Source of the DNA: Bacteroidota bacterium
GTDB lineage: Bacteria > Bacteroidota > Bacteroidia > NS11-12g > UBA955
DNA length: 64,000 bases
Assembly: GCA_027621365.1 (NCBI GenBank)
Contig: JAQCBH010000002.1
Coordinates: forward strand, 1 to 64,000
Reading direction: 5' to 3'
Part shown: one piece after another, positions 35,761 to 44,251 of the stretch
Numbering within the stretch: position 1 is the first letter of the stretch
Layout of the letters: every line of letters starts with the position of its first letter
Notes under the pieces: model-generated
Told to the model about the DNA's origin: nothing
What the model saw: the letters and a program-made list of their open reading frames with translations, nothing else
Database searches by the model: none
Program-made: the position numbers and the translations under genes

Positions 35761-36699
35761 TCAATCCACCCCCATGACAGCCAAGGTGTTAGCCAGCAAT
35801 TCACGGGAAATCTTTTGGTAACTTTCACGGGTCCATCCGCCGACGTGTGGAGCCAATAAACATCGATAATCTTTTGACATTTCCGCAATCAATTCACGTA
35901 TGGAAGAACCCGCCTGCATCGGGGGTTCACGCTCCAAAACATCAGCTCCAAAACCCAAAATTTTACCGCTCTGAATGCCCCTCCAAACTGCCTGGGTATC
36001 GACCACTTCACCTCGGGACAAATTGAGCAACCAAATGGGCTTGGACAAGGCTGAAACAAAGGCTTCATCGACCCACTTTCTCGTCTCCGAAGTCAAGGGC
36101 ACGTGAAAGCTGAGAATGTCTGATTCTGACACAATCTTTACCCGATCGCAGGCTTCCATGTAGCCATCGCTTTGAACCTCCTTGTACTTGTCGTAGACCA
36201 ATACCCGAACCCCAAATCCAGCCAGTTTTCGAGCTACAGCCGAACCGGTATGACCGTATCCGATGATGCCCACTGTGCGGCCGGCTAACTCTAGTCCGCG
36301 ATTTCCCTCCCGGTCCCAAAGTCCTTGACGAACCTCAGCATCGGCCTTGTGCAACCGGGTAAATAGACTGAGCAACATCGCCATAGTTTGCTCGCCAACA
36401 GCATCGGCATTGGCCCCACCCGCATTGAAGAGTTCAATGCCTTTTTCTCGGCAAGCGTGTTCATCGATGTTGTCCAAACCCGCGCCGCCGCGGCCAATGA
36501 ACTGCAAATGGGGCGCCAGCTCCAACAAAGATCGATCAACCCACATTTTGCTGCGAATCAACAGACCCGAATAGTGGGAAATGCGGCTGCGAATCTCAGA
36601 CTCGGTAATCGTGGGCAGGTAATCGTAATCGATACCATGCTCGCTCAAGCCCTGCATGAGGTCAGAATGAAAATCATCAACCAACAGGACTTTGTTCAT
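35761..36699 (-). CDS. serA: D-isomer-specific 2-hydroxyacid dehydrogenase, D-3-phosphoglycerate dehydrogenase-like
   Basis: Predicted to oxidise D-3-phosphoglycerate to 3-phosphohydroxypyruvate with NAD in serine synthesis. About 312 residues from the ATG at 36699, which lies 4 bp after the accC stop; the longer frame to 36834 overlaps accC and is rejected. The Rossmann motif is VGIIGYGHTGSAVARKL; the substrate-binding Arg region is NLSRGEVVDT and the catalytic His is in APHVGGWT. There is no C-terminal ACT domain, so serine feedback is not expected. No serC or serB is nearby, so other 2-hydroxyacid substrates are possible. Confidence 0.85.
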   Translation of the reverse strand: MNKVLLVDDFHSDLMQGLSEHGIDYDYLPTITESEIRSRISHYSGLLIRSKMWVDRSLLELAPHLQFIGRGGAGLDNIDEHACREKGIELFNAGGANADAVGEQTMAMLLSLFTRLHKADAEVRQGLWDREGNRGLELAGRTVGIIGYGHTGSAVARKLAGFGVRVLVYDKYKEVQSDGYMEACDRVKIVSESDILSFHVPLTSETRKWVDEAFVSALSKPIWLLNLSRGEVVDTQAVWRGIQSGKILGFGADVLEREPPMQAGSSIRELIAEMSKDYRCLLAPHVGGWTRESYQKISRELLANTLAVMGVD

Positions 36700-36703
36700 G
36701 GGG

Positions 36704-38200
36704 CTATCGCAATTGGCGGCGGTTTTGTTGCCAGGCCGATTGGGAAGAGGAGGCCGAAACAGGCTTGGAAGCCTTTTTCCCTTGATCGTACAAGAGGGCT
36801 GCTCCCGCTGCCAATCCAACCAGTTCCTGTTCACTCAAGTTCGGCTTCTGCCCTTCTTCAGGCTTGAAGTACTGAGCGATGAAATGGGTATCAAAATCTC
36901 CCTTCAAAAAGGCCTCGTGAGTCAAGACAAATTCGCCAAAACTCAAGGTCGTTTCAATGCCGACAACCACGTATTCTTCAATGGCTCTGCGCAAGCGTTG
37001 AATGGCCTCTTCCCGGGTGGGAGCCCAGGCGATCAACTTGGCCAGCATATTGTCGTAATAGATGGGAATTTCCATGCCTGACTCCATGCAGTCATCGACG
37101 CGAATGCCGGGGCCTTGGGGCGTCAAATAAGTCAGTACTTGACCTACGTTCGGCAGGAACTGCTGATAGGGATCTTCGGCGCAAACGCGCAGCTCAATGG
37201 CATGACCGTGAATGCGCAAATCTTCTTGGCTGAAGGACAACTTTTCACCAGCGGCTACGCGTATTTGTTCCTTGACCAAGTCCAAACCGGTGATCATTTC
37301 GGTCACGGGGTGTTCCACTTGCAAGCGCGTATTCATCTCCAAGAAATAGAAGTCTTTGTTGTCGCTCAAGAGAAACTCGACAGTACCGGCACCGCTGTAG
37401 TTGCAAGCCTTGGCCACATTCACGGCTGCTTGTCCCATTTGCTCGCGCAATTCAGGGGTCAACACTGCACTGGGAGCTTCTTCCACCAGTTTTTGGTGGC
37501 GTCGCTGTATGGAGCACTCGCGTTCAAACAAGTGGCACACATGGCCATGCGAATCGGCCATGATCTGAATCTCAATATGTCGAGGACGGCCCACATACTT
37601 CTCGATGAAAACGGCGTCATCGCCAAAAGCAGAACGGGCTTCGCTTTGGGCCATTTGCAGGGAAGACAAGAATTCGTTTTCTGATTCCACCACACGCATG
37701 CCCTTTCCTCCCCCACCGGCACTGGCTTTGACCAATACGGGAAAACCAATGCTGCGGGCTACGTCTAATGCTGCTTGAGCATCGACAATGGCCTCGTTGA
37801 TTCCGGGAACCAAGGGCACACCGTATTTCTCAACGGCCTGTTTAGAGGCAATCTTGGAACCCATCATATCCATGGCTTCGGGACTAGGGCCAATCAAAGC
37901 GATGCCTTCTTCGCGCAAACGACGCGCAAAGGTGGCATTCTCACTCAGGAATCCGTAGCCCGGGTGCACCGCTTGGGCACCCGTTTGTTTGCACAGATCG
38001 ATGATGGTTTCCATTTTCAAATAACTTTGGTTGCTAGGTGCAGGACCCACGCAGTAGGCTTCATCAGCCATCCGAACATGGCGGGCCACACGGTCAGCTT
38101 CTGAATAAATGGCTACAGTAGATATGCCCATCTCTTTGCAGGTGCGAATCACCCGAATGGCAATCTCTCCTCGGTTGGCTATGAGAATCTTATTGAACAT
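36704..38200 (-). CDS. accC: Biotin carboxylase (acetyl/propionyl-CoA carboxylase alpha-type)
   Basis: Carboxylates biotin using ATP and bicarbonate. The 498 residues contain the full ATP-grasp enzyme: FNKILIANRGEIAIRVIRT, KASAGGGGKGMRVV, HIEIQIMADSHGHVCHLFERECSIQRR and EMNTRLQVEHPVTE, read here as separate motifs. It exceeds the usual 445-450 residues by about 50, with a tail rich in Gln, Ser and Ala (GKKASKPVSASSS). No biotin carrier or carboxyltransferase gene is adjacent, so it is unclear whether it serves the acetyl-CoA or propionyl-CoA enzyme. It is divergent from ccmB and probably co-transcribed with serA. Confidence 0.92.
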   Translation of the reverse strand: MFNKILIANRGEIAIRVIRTCKEMGISTVAIYSEADRVARHVRMADEAYCVGPAPSNQSYLKMETIIDLCKQTGAQAVHPGYGFLSENATFARRLREEGIALIGPSPEAMDMMGSKIASKQAVEKYGVPLVPGINEAIVDAQAALDVARSIGFPVLVKASAGGGGKGMRVVESENEFLSSLQMAQSEARSAFGDDAVFIEKYVGRPRHIEIQIMADSHGHVCHLFERECSIQRRHQKLVEEAPSAVLTPELREQMGQAAVNVAKACNYSGAGTVEFLLSDNKDFYFLEMNTRLQVEHPVTEMITGLDLVKEQIRVAAGEKLSFSQEDLRIHGHAIELRVCAEDPYQQFLPNVGQVLTYLTPQGPGIRVDDCMESGMEIPIYYDNMLAKLIAWAPTREEAIQRLRRAIEEYVVVGIETTLSFGEFVLTHEAFLKGDFDTHFIAQYFKPEEGQKPNLSEQELVGLAAGAALLYDQGKKASKPVSASSSQSAWQQNRRQLR

Positions 38201-38237
38201 CGCGATTTGAAAATTGGGAAAGCCTGTCTTTCGCCAA

Positions 38238-38253
38238 TACCTTCGCGAAGGTA
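38238..38253. promoter_or_regulatory. 16-bp perfect palindrome between accC and ccmB
   Basis: TACCTTCG-CGAAGGTA is a perfect palindrome in a 68-bp divergent gap. Each arm read outward matches the -7 consensus TAnnTTTG at five of six defined bases, so it could serve as a back-to-back promoter pair or as an operator. It ends 15 bases before the ccmB ATG and 37 bases before the accC ATG. Confidence 0.5.
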
Positions 38254-38268
38254 AGCAAACAAGTCCCT

Positions 38269-38928
38269 ATGCTCAGAACCCGAATTGTCGTACAATTGAT
38301 TCGCGCCGAATGGAGCTTGGACATTCGCCGGCCCGCTGTTTTGGCGGCCGCGGCTTTGCAATTGTTGACCATGGCTCTGTTGAGTTTTTTGACTCAGCCC
38401 GACATTCACGGCAAAACGTGGAACAGCTTGTTTTGGATCACCTTGATCTTCTGCACCCTTCAGGCCATCAGCAAGAATTTCCTGGGCTTGAGCCGGGGCC
38501 GGTGGATATACTGGAACCAACTGGCACACCCTAGCGAATTGCTTTGGTCCAAGATGGTTTACGCTTGGATCAGCATGGCGGCTTTTGCCGTGCTCAACTT
38601 CATTGCCTTTTCTGCCTTCATGGGCATGCCCATAGAACATTTAGCGATCTATTTCTTGTTGGTGATTGGGGTAGCCGGAGGCATTGCTAGCATCTTTACC
38701 TGGGTTGGGGCTTTGGCGACCAAAGCCAACCAATCGGCCTTTTTAGCACCGGTATTGAGCTTGCCCTTGTTGATGCCTCTTATTCTTGTAGGAATGGGGG
38801 CTTCGGCCAAATGTTTGAACCCGATTTTGGTCAGCAGCACGTACAAGGACCTCTACTTGATTGGCGCCTTGGACTTTTTGATTCTGGTCATGGCCGGCAT
38901 ACTCTTTCCTTACTTGTGGAAAGAGTAA
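38269..38928 (+). CDS. ccmB: Heme exporter protein B (CcmB), cytochrome c maturation
   Basis: Membrane subunit of the CcmAB transporter used in system I cytochrome c maturation. The 219 residues give about six membrane spans, with the family features ELRAEW-like start (LIRAEWSLDIRRPAVLAA), GLSRGRWIYWNQL and LLSLPLLMPLILVG-type helix (VLSLPLLMPLILVGMG). No other ccm gene is next to it; the partners must lie elsewhere. The stop codon falls in a 9-bp hairpin that may end transcription. Confidence 0.9.
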   Translation: MLRTRIVVQLIRAEWSLDIRRPAVLAAAALQLLTMALLSFLTQPDIHGKTWNSLFWITLIFCTLQAISKNFLGLSRGRWIYWNQLAHPSELLWSKMVYAWISMAAFAVLNFIAFSAFMGMPIEHLAIYFLLVIGVAGGIASIFTWVGALATKANQSAFLAPVLSLPLLMPLILVGMGASAKCLNPILVSSTYKDLYLIGALDFLILVMAGILFPYLWKE

Positions 38929-38942
38929 TACGGCCTTTTTTT
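38901..38942 (+). terminator. Possible terminator overlapping the ccmB stop codon
   Basis: ACTCTTTCC (38901-38909) and GGAAAGAGT (38918-38926) form a perfect 9-bp stem with an 8-base loop. Seven T follow at 38936-38942, a little farther from the stem than usual. The stem includes the end of the ccmB frame. Confidence 0.45.
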
Positions 38943-39015
38943 CAACTCATTTACTGACCTAGCCAAGTCGGCTACCCTTGACAGGTTGAGGCTGTATGCA
39001 TCAGCCAATCTGTAC

Positions 39016-41169
39016 TTACTGACCCAACCAAGCGCTCAAGATTTGGGCGGCTTCATCGATGCCCACATCCTTTTTGTAGCGTTTGATCCAATCGGTTTTC
39101 AAAGCCAGTTTGGCTTCGTCTCCTTGCGCTGAGGCAATGTCTACTGGCAAAGCGTACAGGCTATCTACCACCGTTTGATAAGGGTAATCGCTGACCTTTT
39201 TGGCTTGAGACTGCCAGTCTTGCTGCAAAGCAGAATAGGCATTCAAATCCAAGGGGTATTCGTATTGAGCCCTTTGAGCACCCAATTGCTTGCTGCGCTC
39301 GCGAATCAACTGATAGTATTCCCCACTGGCAATGCGAGAATTGGCTTGTTCAATGGCAGGTCCTTTGCCTGCGCTGAGTGATCCGGAATACGCACGATAA
39401 GCCGCGGGGCGAATCTTGTCGTACTCCAAATGGAAGTCCATCTCTTTTTCACCTCGCTCGACCTCGTCGTACAAATCGGGCAAAATGACATCAGGCACGA
39501 CACCCACCAATTGGGTTGTACCCCCATTGATTCGGTAGAATTTCTGAATGGTCACCTTGACTTGTCCGAATCCGTCGGGGAAAACAGCATTGCCTGCGCC
39601 TTCCAGCGGAACAAAGGTTTGAACCGTTCCTTTTCCAAAGGTGCTTTTGCTACCCACGATGATGGCTCGACCGTAATCTTGCAGAGCCGCCGCCAAAATT
39701 TCGGAGGCCGAGGCACTGTAGGTATTGGTCAAGATCACCAAGGGATCATCGTAGCGAACCGATGGGTCTGGATCAGCGGCTTGTTGAACCCCGCCATTGG
39801 GGAATCGAACCTGAACAATGGGGCCAGAAGGAATGAACAGACCGCTCATCTCAATGGCATCGGCCAAGCTTCCTCCCCCGTTGTTGCGCAAATCCAACAC
39901 GATGCCTTCGGCACCGGCTTTTTGGAGTTTTTCTATCTCTGCCTGAACGTCACCCGTGCAATTGCGACCACGGCCACGGGCCGAAAAATCGGCGTAAAAG
40001 CTGGGCAGCTGAATCAAGCCCAACTTGTGTCCATTGTATTCGAACACCAAACTGCGGGCATAGCTTTCTTCAATGACAACCACCTCGCGAATGATGGGGA
40101 TTTCCTGGATCAATCCGTCGGGTTTTTTGACCGTCAAACGAACCTCTGTTCCCTTTTTGCCGCGAATCAACTTGATGGCCTCGTCCAGCTTCATGCCGAC
40201 GATATCAACGGCTTCTTCTGTGCCTTGGGCGACCTTTAATATCAGATCACCGGCTTTCAAATCGCCCTGCTTATAGGAAGCCGATCCGGGCACGATGCGC
40301 TCTACTTTTACGTATCCGTCGCGCTCGCTCAAGGTGGCACCAATTCCCTCCAATTTCCCTGTCATGGAAATATCGAAGTTCTCCTTGTCTTCAGGAGCGT
40401 AGTAATTGGTATGTGGGTCGTAAACCTGACACAAGGAATTCAAATAGAAACTCACCTGATCCTTGCGATCCATTCCACGCCAGCGTTTGAACCAGTCGTG
40501 AATGAATTTGGCCGTCTCATTACGGGCCTTCAATTCCAAGCTGTCAAATGGAAGAATGCGCTCGGCTTTGTCTAATGCTGACTCAGGAGTGGCGCCTTCT
40601 GTGGCCTCCAAATCGGGATCTTCTTCTACAGGTTTGATGCCCTTTTGAGACTCCTGCTTGCGGTACAAACGATCAACGGTTTGAAACTGCAACCACAAAT
40701 CCCATTGTTTGTGCAAGGCCGCCTCGTTTTTGACGTATTCAGGCACATCTTCGTACTCGGTCCAGGTGGCTTTGGTTTGGTACACCAAGGGCTTGGACAG
40801 CGTTTGATCAACCCAAGGCTCGATGACATTCAAGCGGCTCTGCAATCGACTCCAAGCAGAGTCAAAGAAGGCAAAAGAGCCCATGCGAACTTGATCGTCA
40901 ATGGCTTTTTCATGAACACTCAAGGCTTTGATGTCTTCAGCCGTAAAGAACTGCTTGTCTCGGTCCAAATTGTCCAGAACAGCGCGGTAAGCATGTTCAG
41001 AAAACTCATCGTTCAGTTCGGGGGCATGGTAGTGCTCCCGGTCCAAGGTTTGAGTCAAATTCAACAACAGCGGATCGGAGCCCTCAGGGCTTCCATTTCC
41101 ACAAAACACCAGCATGCTCACCAAACCGGTGGCGGCCGTCATCAAGACCAATCGGTTCATTCCAATCAT
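39016..41169 (-). CDS. prc: Carboxy-terminal (tail-specific) processing protease, S41 family
   Basis: A 717-residue periplasmic serine protease that trims or degrades proteins from their C-termini. The order is N-terminal helical domain (HAYRAVLDNLDRDKQFFTAE), PDZ domain at about 245-330 (ISMTGKLEGIGATLSERDGY), and the S41 catalytic core with ILTNTYSASASEILAAALQD (nucleophile Ser) and VGSKSTFGKGTVQTF (catalytic Lys), then a DUF3340-type C-terminal region. The N-terminus has a lipobox-like Cys (MLVFCGNG) but Phe at -1 is unusual. The ATG overlaps the stop of the peptidase gene upstream by four bases (ATGA), so both proteases are made together. Confidence 0.94.
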   Translation of the reverse strand: MIGMNRLVLMTAATGLVSMLVFCGNGSPEGSDPLLLNLTQTLDREHYHAPELNDEFSEHAYRAVLDNLDRDKQFFTAEDIKALSVHEKAIDDQVRMGSFAFFDSAWSRLQSRLNVIEPWVDQTLSKPLVYQTKATWTEYEDVPEYVKNEAALHKQWDLWLQFQTVDRLYRKQESQKGIKPVEEDPDLEATEGATPESALDKAERILPFDSLELKARNETAKFIHDWFKRWRGMDRKDQVSFYLNSLCQVYDPHTNYYAPEDKENFDISMTGKLEGIGATLSERDGYVKVERIVPGSASYKQGDLKAGDLILKVAQGTEEAVDIVGMKLDEAIKLIRGKKGTEVRLTVKKPDGLIQEIPIIREVVVIEESYARSLVFEYNGHKLGLIQLPSFYADFSARGRGRNCTGDVQAEIEKLQKAGAEGIVLDLRNNGGGSLADAIEMSGLFIPSGPIVQVRFPNGGVQQAADPDPSVRYDDPLVILTNTYSASASEILAAALQDYGRAIIVGSKSTFGKGTVQTFVPLEGAGNAVFPDGFGQVKVTIQKFYRINGGTTQLVGVVPDVILPDLYDEVERGEKEMDFHLEYDKIRPAAYRAYSGSLSAGKGPAIEQANSRIASGEYYQLIRERSKQLGAQRAQYEYPLDLNAYSALQQDWQSQAKKVSDYPYQTVVDSLYALPVDIASAQGDEAKLALKTDWIKRYKKDVGIDEAAQILSAWLGQ

Positions 41170-43118
41170 GGGCGTTGACCGTTAGAAGGCTGTTGACCGG
41201 GCATTCCGGGCTCGCCGTTTTGAGGCTCTTGGTAATAGTGACCCAAACCAAGGGTATCTAGGCCTTGATCGAAGACCAAATCAACCGGAATATTAGCCTG
41301 TTCCAATCGAGCCAAATCTTGCTTCAAGGCATCGCTGACTTTGGCACGGGTATCGAGCATGGCTTGAACCCCTTGGGCATTTCCATCTCCCTGCAAGGTC
41401 AAGAGCTCAGCCGCCAATTTGTCAATGGCACTGCGCATGGCTTTCATATCAACCGAGTACAATCCTTTGGCGTCGCGAACGATGGCTCCTGAATTCATCA
41501 AGGTATTGAAGGTGATCATGTTGGCCTTTCCATGGGCCGAAGCGGCACCGAAGCGAACCGAACGGAACACAGAAGCGACGAAAGTGATGTAGTAATTCTC
41601 CAAAGAGCCTTCCAACTCGCCTTTCTCCCACAATTGCGTCACCATGTACAAGCCCAAAACATCGGCCTTGCACTCTTCAATAGCGCTGTAATTGGGGCCC
41701 AATGCTTCGCGGCAGGTAATGCTGCTGTCTGTCACCAAATTCTTGACGCCCAAACCGTGAGCCACTTCGTGGAACATCACGTTGGAGAAAAACCCGTTGA
41801 ATTCAATGTATTTGCGCTGCTTGGGGTTGATCAACTCTTTGGAAATGGGCACGACCATGTATTCAAACTTGGCGCGCATGGCATTCTTCAGCTGAGAACG
41901 GCGGGTACCGAAATAGGTCTGCAAGGTTTCATCGTTGGGCAAGTTTACCGCAATGGTTTTACTACCGGCATTGCAATCGCCGCCATAGTAAACCACGTCA
42001 AACACGGCCAACTGACTCATGGGCGACTCAGGGCGAGGTATGGGTGGGAATCCAGGTTTCTCAATGGGTCCCAAATCTTGAGGCGGCAAAGGATTGCCCA
42101 TTTCGTCCAAGCGGGGCTCTGAGGGACCCGCAATGGCAGGTTTGTAAGCCGCATCAACGGGAATGCCCGCTTGTAATTCGGGCAACATGGCCACGAACTT
42201 GTCCAACTTTTTGCCCCACTCTAGGTCGCGAATCAAAACGTAGGCTTCGTAAGAAGTTTTGGCCCCATACAATTTGTCTTCGTAGTTTTCAATGGGCCCG
42301 ATAATGATATCCAAGTGAGAGCGAAGTTCCAACCAGCGCACATCGCTGTGAATGTACTCGTCGCTCATCATGGCTCCGGCGCGTTCGCGAAGGAACATGG
42401 CAAAATCTCGGTCTTCGGCTTCGATGGCTTCAGCGGCCTTGTTGAGCTCATCGACCATTTTGAACACTTCCTTTTCATACAGGGTTCCGAAACGCTGAGT
42501 AGCAATCATGGAACCGCTAGTGGAGGGAATGGGCTGCAATCCAAATCCGAAGCCAGCCGAGCCTTGCAATTCATGATCGGGAGGCATGTTATTCCCCGCT
42601 CCAGGACCTTCGCCTTGTTTGGGCTCCCCTTTACCTTTTTCGCCTTCTGGCTTGGGCATTTGAGGATTGAAGGGCCTTACGACCGTGTAGGGGCTGAAGA
42701 TATCCGTGTAAAAGACCGAATCGATTCCTTCAGTGCTGAATACCGGCGGATAAAAATTCGCTCCCAACGGTTTGTCTCCTACCCCTTTCACGAAAGACTC
42801 GTTGTTGTTCAATCGATCCCAGGGACCGTAGTTCAACTCCATGAAACGCTTTAAGGTGTCATTCTTGATTCCCGACAAGGCCTGGTCTTTGTCCATGTAG
42901 GTCTGCTTCCAGAAAATGCGGTCAGCCTGTTCGGCAGCCTTGATCAAATGAACCAAACAGGTTTTTTCGGCCGTCGTAAAGGCCAGTGTATCGGTGGTCA
43001 GCGTAAAGGTCTTGTAGGAGGCCAAACGCTGCCCAATGGGATAATCTGCTTTGGGTTTTTGAGCCGACAAACCCGCAAAAGAGGCCATCGCACAACCCAA
43101 TAAAATCAAATTTCTCAT
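41166..43118 (-). CDS. Exported zinc peptidase related to dipeptidyl-peptidase III (M49-like)
   Basis: A 650-residue protein with a signal peptide (MRNLILLGCAMASFAGLSAQ). The zinc site is VMFHEVAHGLG (His450, Glu451, His454) with a second motif EECKADVLGLY (Glu481/Glu482) 28 residues on. The second motif is typical of M49 (EECRAE/D), whereas M49 dipeptidyl peptidases usually have HEXXGH with an extra residue; here it is a plain HEXXH. A Gly/Pro/Lys-rich insertion at about 150-200 (EGEKGKGEPKQGEGPGAG) looks disordered. It is co-transcribed with the tail-specific protease. Exact peptidase activity is unknown. Confidence 0.85.
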   Translation of the reverse strand: MRNLILLGCAMASFAGLSAQKPKADYPIGQRLASYKTFTLTTDTLAFTTAEKTCLVHLIKAAEQADRIFWKQTYMDKDQALSGIKNDTLKRFMELNYGPWDRLNNNESFVKGVGDKPLGANFYPPVFSTEGIDSVFYTDIFSPYTVVRPFNPQMPKPEGEKGKGEPKQGEGPGAGNNMPPDHELQGSAGFGFGLQPIPSTSGSMIATQRFGTLYEKEVFKMVDELNKAAEAIEAEDRDFAMFLRERAGAMMSDEYIHSDVRWLELRSHLDIIIGPIENYEDKLYGAKTSYEAYVLIRDLEWGKKLDKFVAMLPELQAGIPVDAAYKPAIAGPSEPRLDEMGNPLPPQDLGPIEKPGFPPIPRPESPMSQLAVFDVVYYGGDCNAGSKTIAVNLPNDETLQTYFGTRRSQLKNAMRAKFEYMVVPISKELINPKQRKYIEFNGFFSNVMFHEVAHGLGVKNLVTDSSITCREALGPNYSAIEECKADVLGLYMVTQLWEKGELEGSLENYYITFVASVFRSVRFGAASAHGKANMITFNTLMNSGAIVRDAKGLYSVDMKAMRSAIDKLAAELLTLQGDGNAQGVQAMLDTRAKVSDALKQDLARLEQANIPVDLVFDQGLDTLGLGHYYQEPQNGEPGMPGQQPSNGQRP

Positions 43119-43143
43119 GCTCTGTCTAAATATCGAATGCTTA

Positions 43144-43151
43144 CAAAAATA
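43144..43151 (-). promoter_or_regulatory. Predicted -7 box of the two-protease operon
   Basis: TATTTTTG on the minus strand, a perfect TAnnTTTG, lies 25 bases before the ATG at 43118. Confidence 0.5.
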
Positions 43152-43243
43152 AGGGCAATGAATGAGCCCATGGCCCGCTTATGCAATAATCGTGCAACAA
43201 CATCTTTTTGACGATAAATTGTTTGGCATGGCTATTTGAAGTC

Positions 43244-43251
43244 GAACTTTG
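43244..43251 (+). promoter_or_regulatory. Predicted -7 box of the GNAT-like gene
   Basis: GAACTTTG matches TAnnTTTG at five of six defined bases and lies 8 bases before the ATG at 43260. Confidence 0.35.
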
Positions 43252-43259
43252 CACCCTCG

Positions 43260-44234
43260 ATGTCTTCTCATCTCCAAGAACAAAGCTCCATTCAAACCTT
43301 GTTTGAGTCCATGCCCAATTATGCGGGAACCTTGACTCAGCAAAACGGAAAACTCCCTCTCAGTTTCTTGGAATTGAGCCGCCCCACAGGCAAATACATT
43401 GCGCGCATCTGGCTGGCAGCCGTCAACTTCTTCTTCAAAAAAGGATTCATTCGTGTCGTAGGAAATACTTGTGCCCCAGGGGTTTATTGGGCTGACGTCG
43501 AACCCAAACTCGGATTTGGTCAATTCGGCAACAGTGAGCAAAGTTGCGGCGCTCTCGTGGTGAACGTCATGAACCATGACACCTATGCCGACGCCGTTGG
43601 TTTTAAGGCTGAACCCTACATGGTCTTTGAGAGCAAACCCGAGTGGAACGATTTGACTGACGCATTGGCCGCCATGAGTTCCAAATACCGCGTGCGCAAT
43701 CAAAAAGCACTCAAGAGCACCGCTGATTTTTCCTGGCGCGAGTTGCAGGACCAACCCGCTTCAGAATGGCTGGCCACTTGCAGTCTGTTTTTGCAGCAAA
43801 CTTTGGCCGAAAAAACGGTGGCTCTGACCGGCAATTTGAATGAGTTGCTATGGCAGTACCACCGCATCCTTAAAAAGAACTTCAAAGTCAGGGGCTATTA
43901 CCTGAACGAGGAATTGATTGGATTTGTTAGTTACATTGAAGACGGCAAAGAATGGCACGCCATGCACATGGGAATGGACCGTTCTACCAGCGAACAATAT
44001 TCGCTGTATCAGCGCATGTTTTTGGACTTGATTGACAGCTCCATTGCCGCAAAAACCCACCGATTGTACATGGGCCGAACGGCCACAGAAATCAAATCTA
44101 CCCTGGGTGCCATTGCTCTGGACAACCAATTTTTGGTTTTTGTCAAATTCGGATGGCTGCGCTACCTCACTCACCTGTACAAGCGCTACATCTACCGCGC
44201 GCCCGCCTACACCCTGAGACGACCGTTCAAATAA
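43260..44234 (+). CDS. Uncharacterised GNAT-like protein
   Basis: A 324-residue cytoplasmic protein of no assigned function. I use the ATG at 43260; the frame opens at a TTG at 43236. The C-terminal half has GNAT/FemX-like features: YYLNEELIGFVSYIEDGKEW (beta4-type strand), SLYQRMFLDLIDSSIAA and LYMGRTATEIKSTLGA, similar to the end of the peptidoglycan-biosynthesis/recognition acyltransferase family. The extreme C-terminus is basic and aromatic (LYKRYIYRAPAYTLRRPFK), possibly membrane-associated. It lies just before a C1 peptidase gene on the same strand but each has its own -7 box. Confidence 0.85.
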   Translation: MSSHLQEQSSIQTLFESMPNYAGTLTQQNGKLPLSFLELSRPTGKYIARIWLAAVNFFFKKGFIRVVGNTCAPGVYWADVEPKLGFGQFGNSEQSCGALVVNVMNHDTYADAVGFKAEPYMVFESKPEWNDLTDALAAMSSKYRVRNQKALKSTADFSWRELQDQPASEWLATCSLFLQQTLAEKTVALTGNLNELLWQYHRILKKNFKVRGYYLNEELIGFVSYIEDGKEWHAMHMGMDRSTSEQYSLYQRMFLDLIDSSIAAKTHRLYMGRTATEIKSTLGAIALDNQFLVFVKFGWLRYLTHLYKRYIYRAPAYTLRRPFK

Positions 44235-44239
44235 TCGGT

Positions 44240-44247
44240 TACATTTG
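44240..44247 (+). promoter_or_regulatory. Predicted -7 box of the C1 peptidase gene
   Basis: TACATTTG, a perfect TAnnTTTG, ends 4 bases before the ATG at 44252. Confidence 0.55.
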
Positions 44248-44251
44248 TGCC

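Noticed and set aside
39430-40239. 269-codon + strand frame inside the tail-specific protease gene
   Set aside because: Fully antisense to a well-conserved S41 protease.
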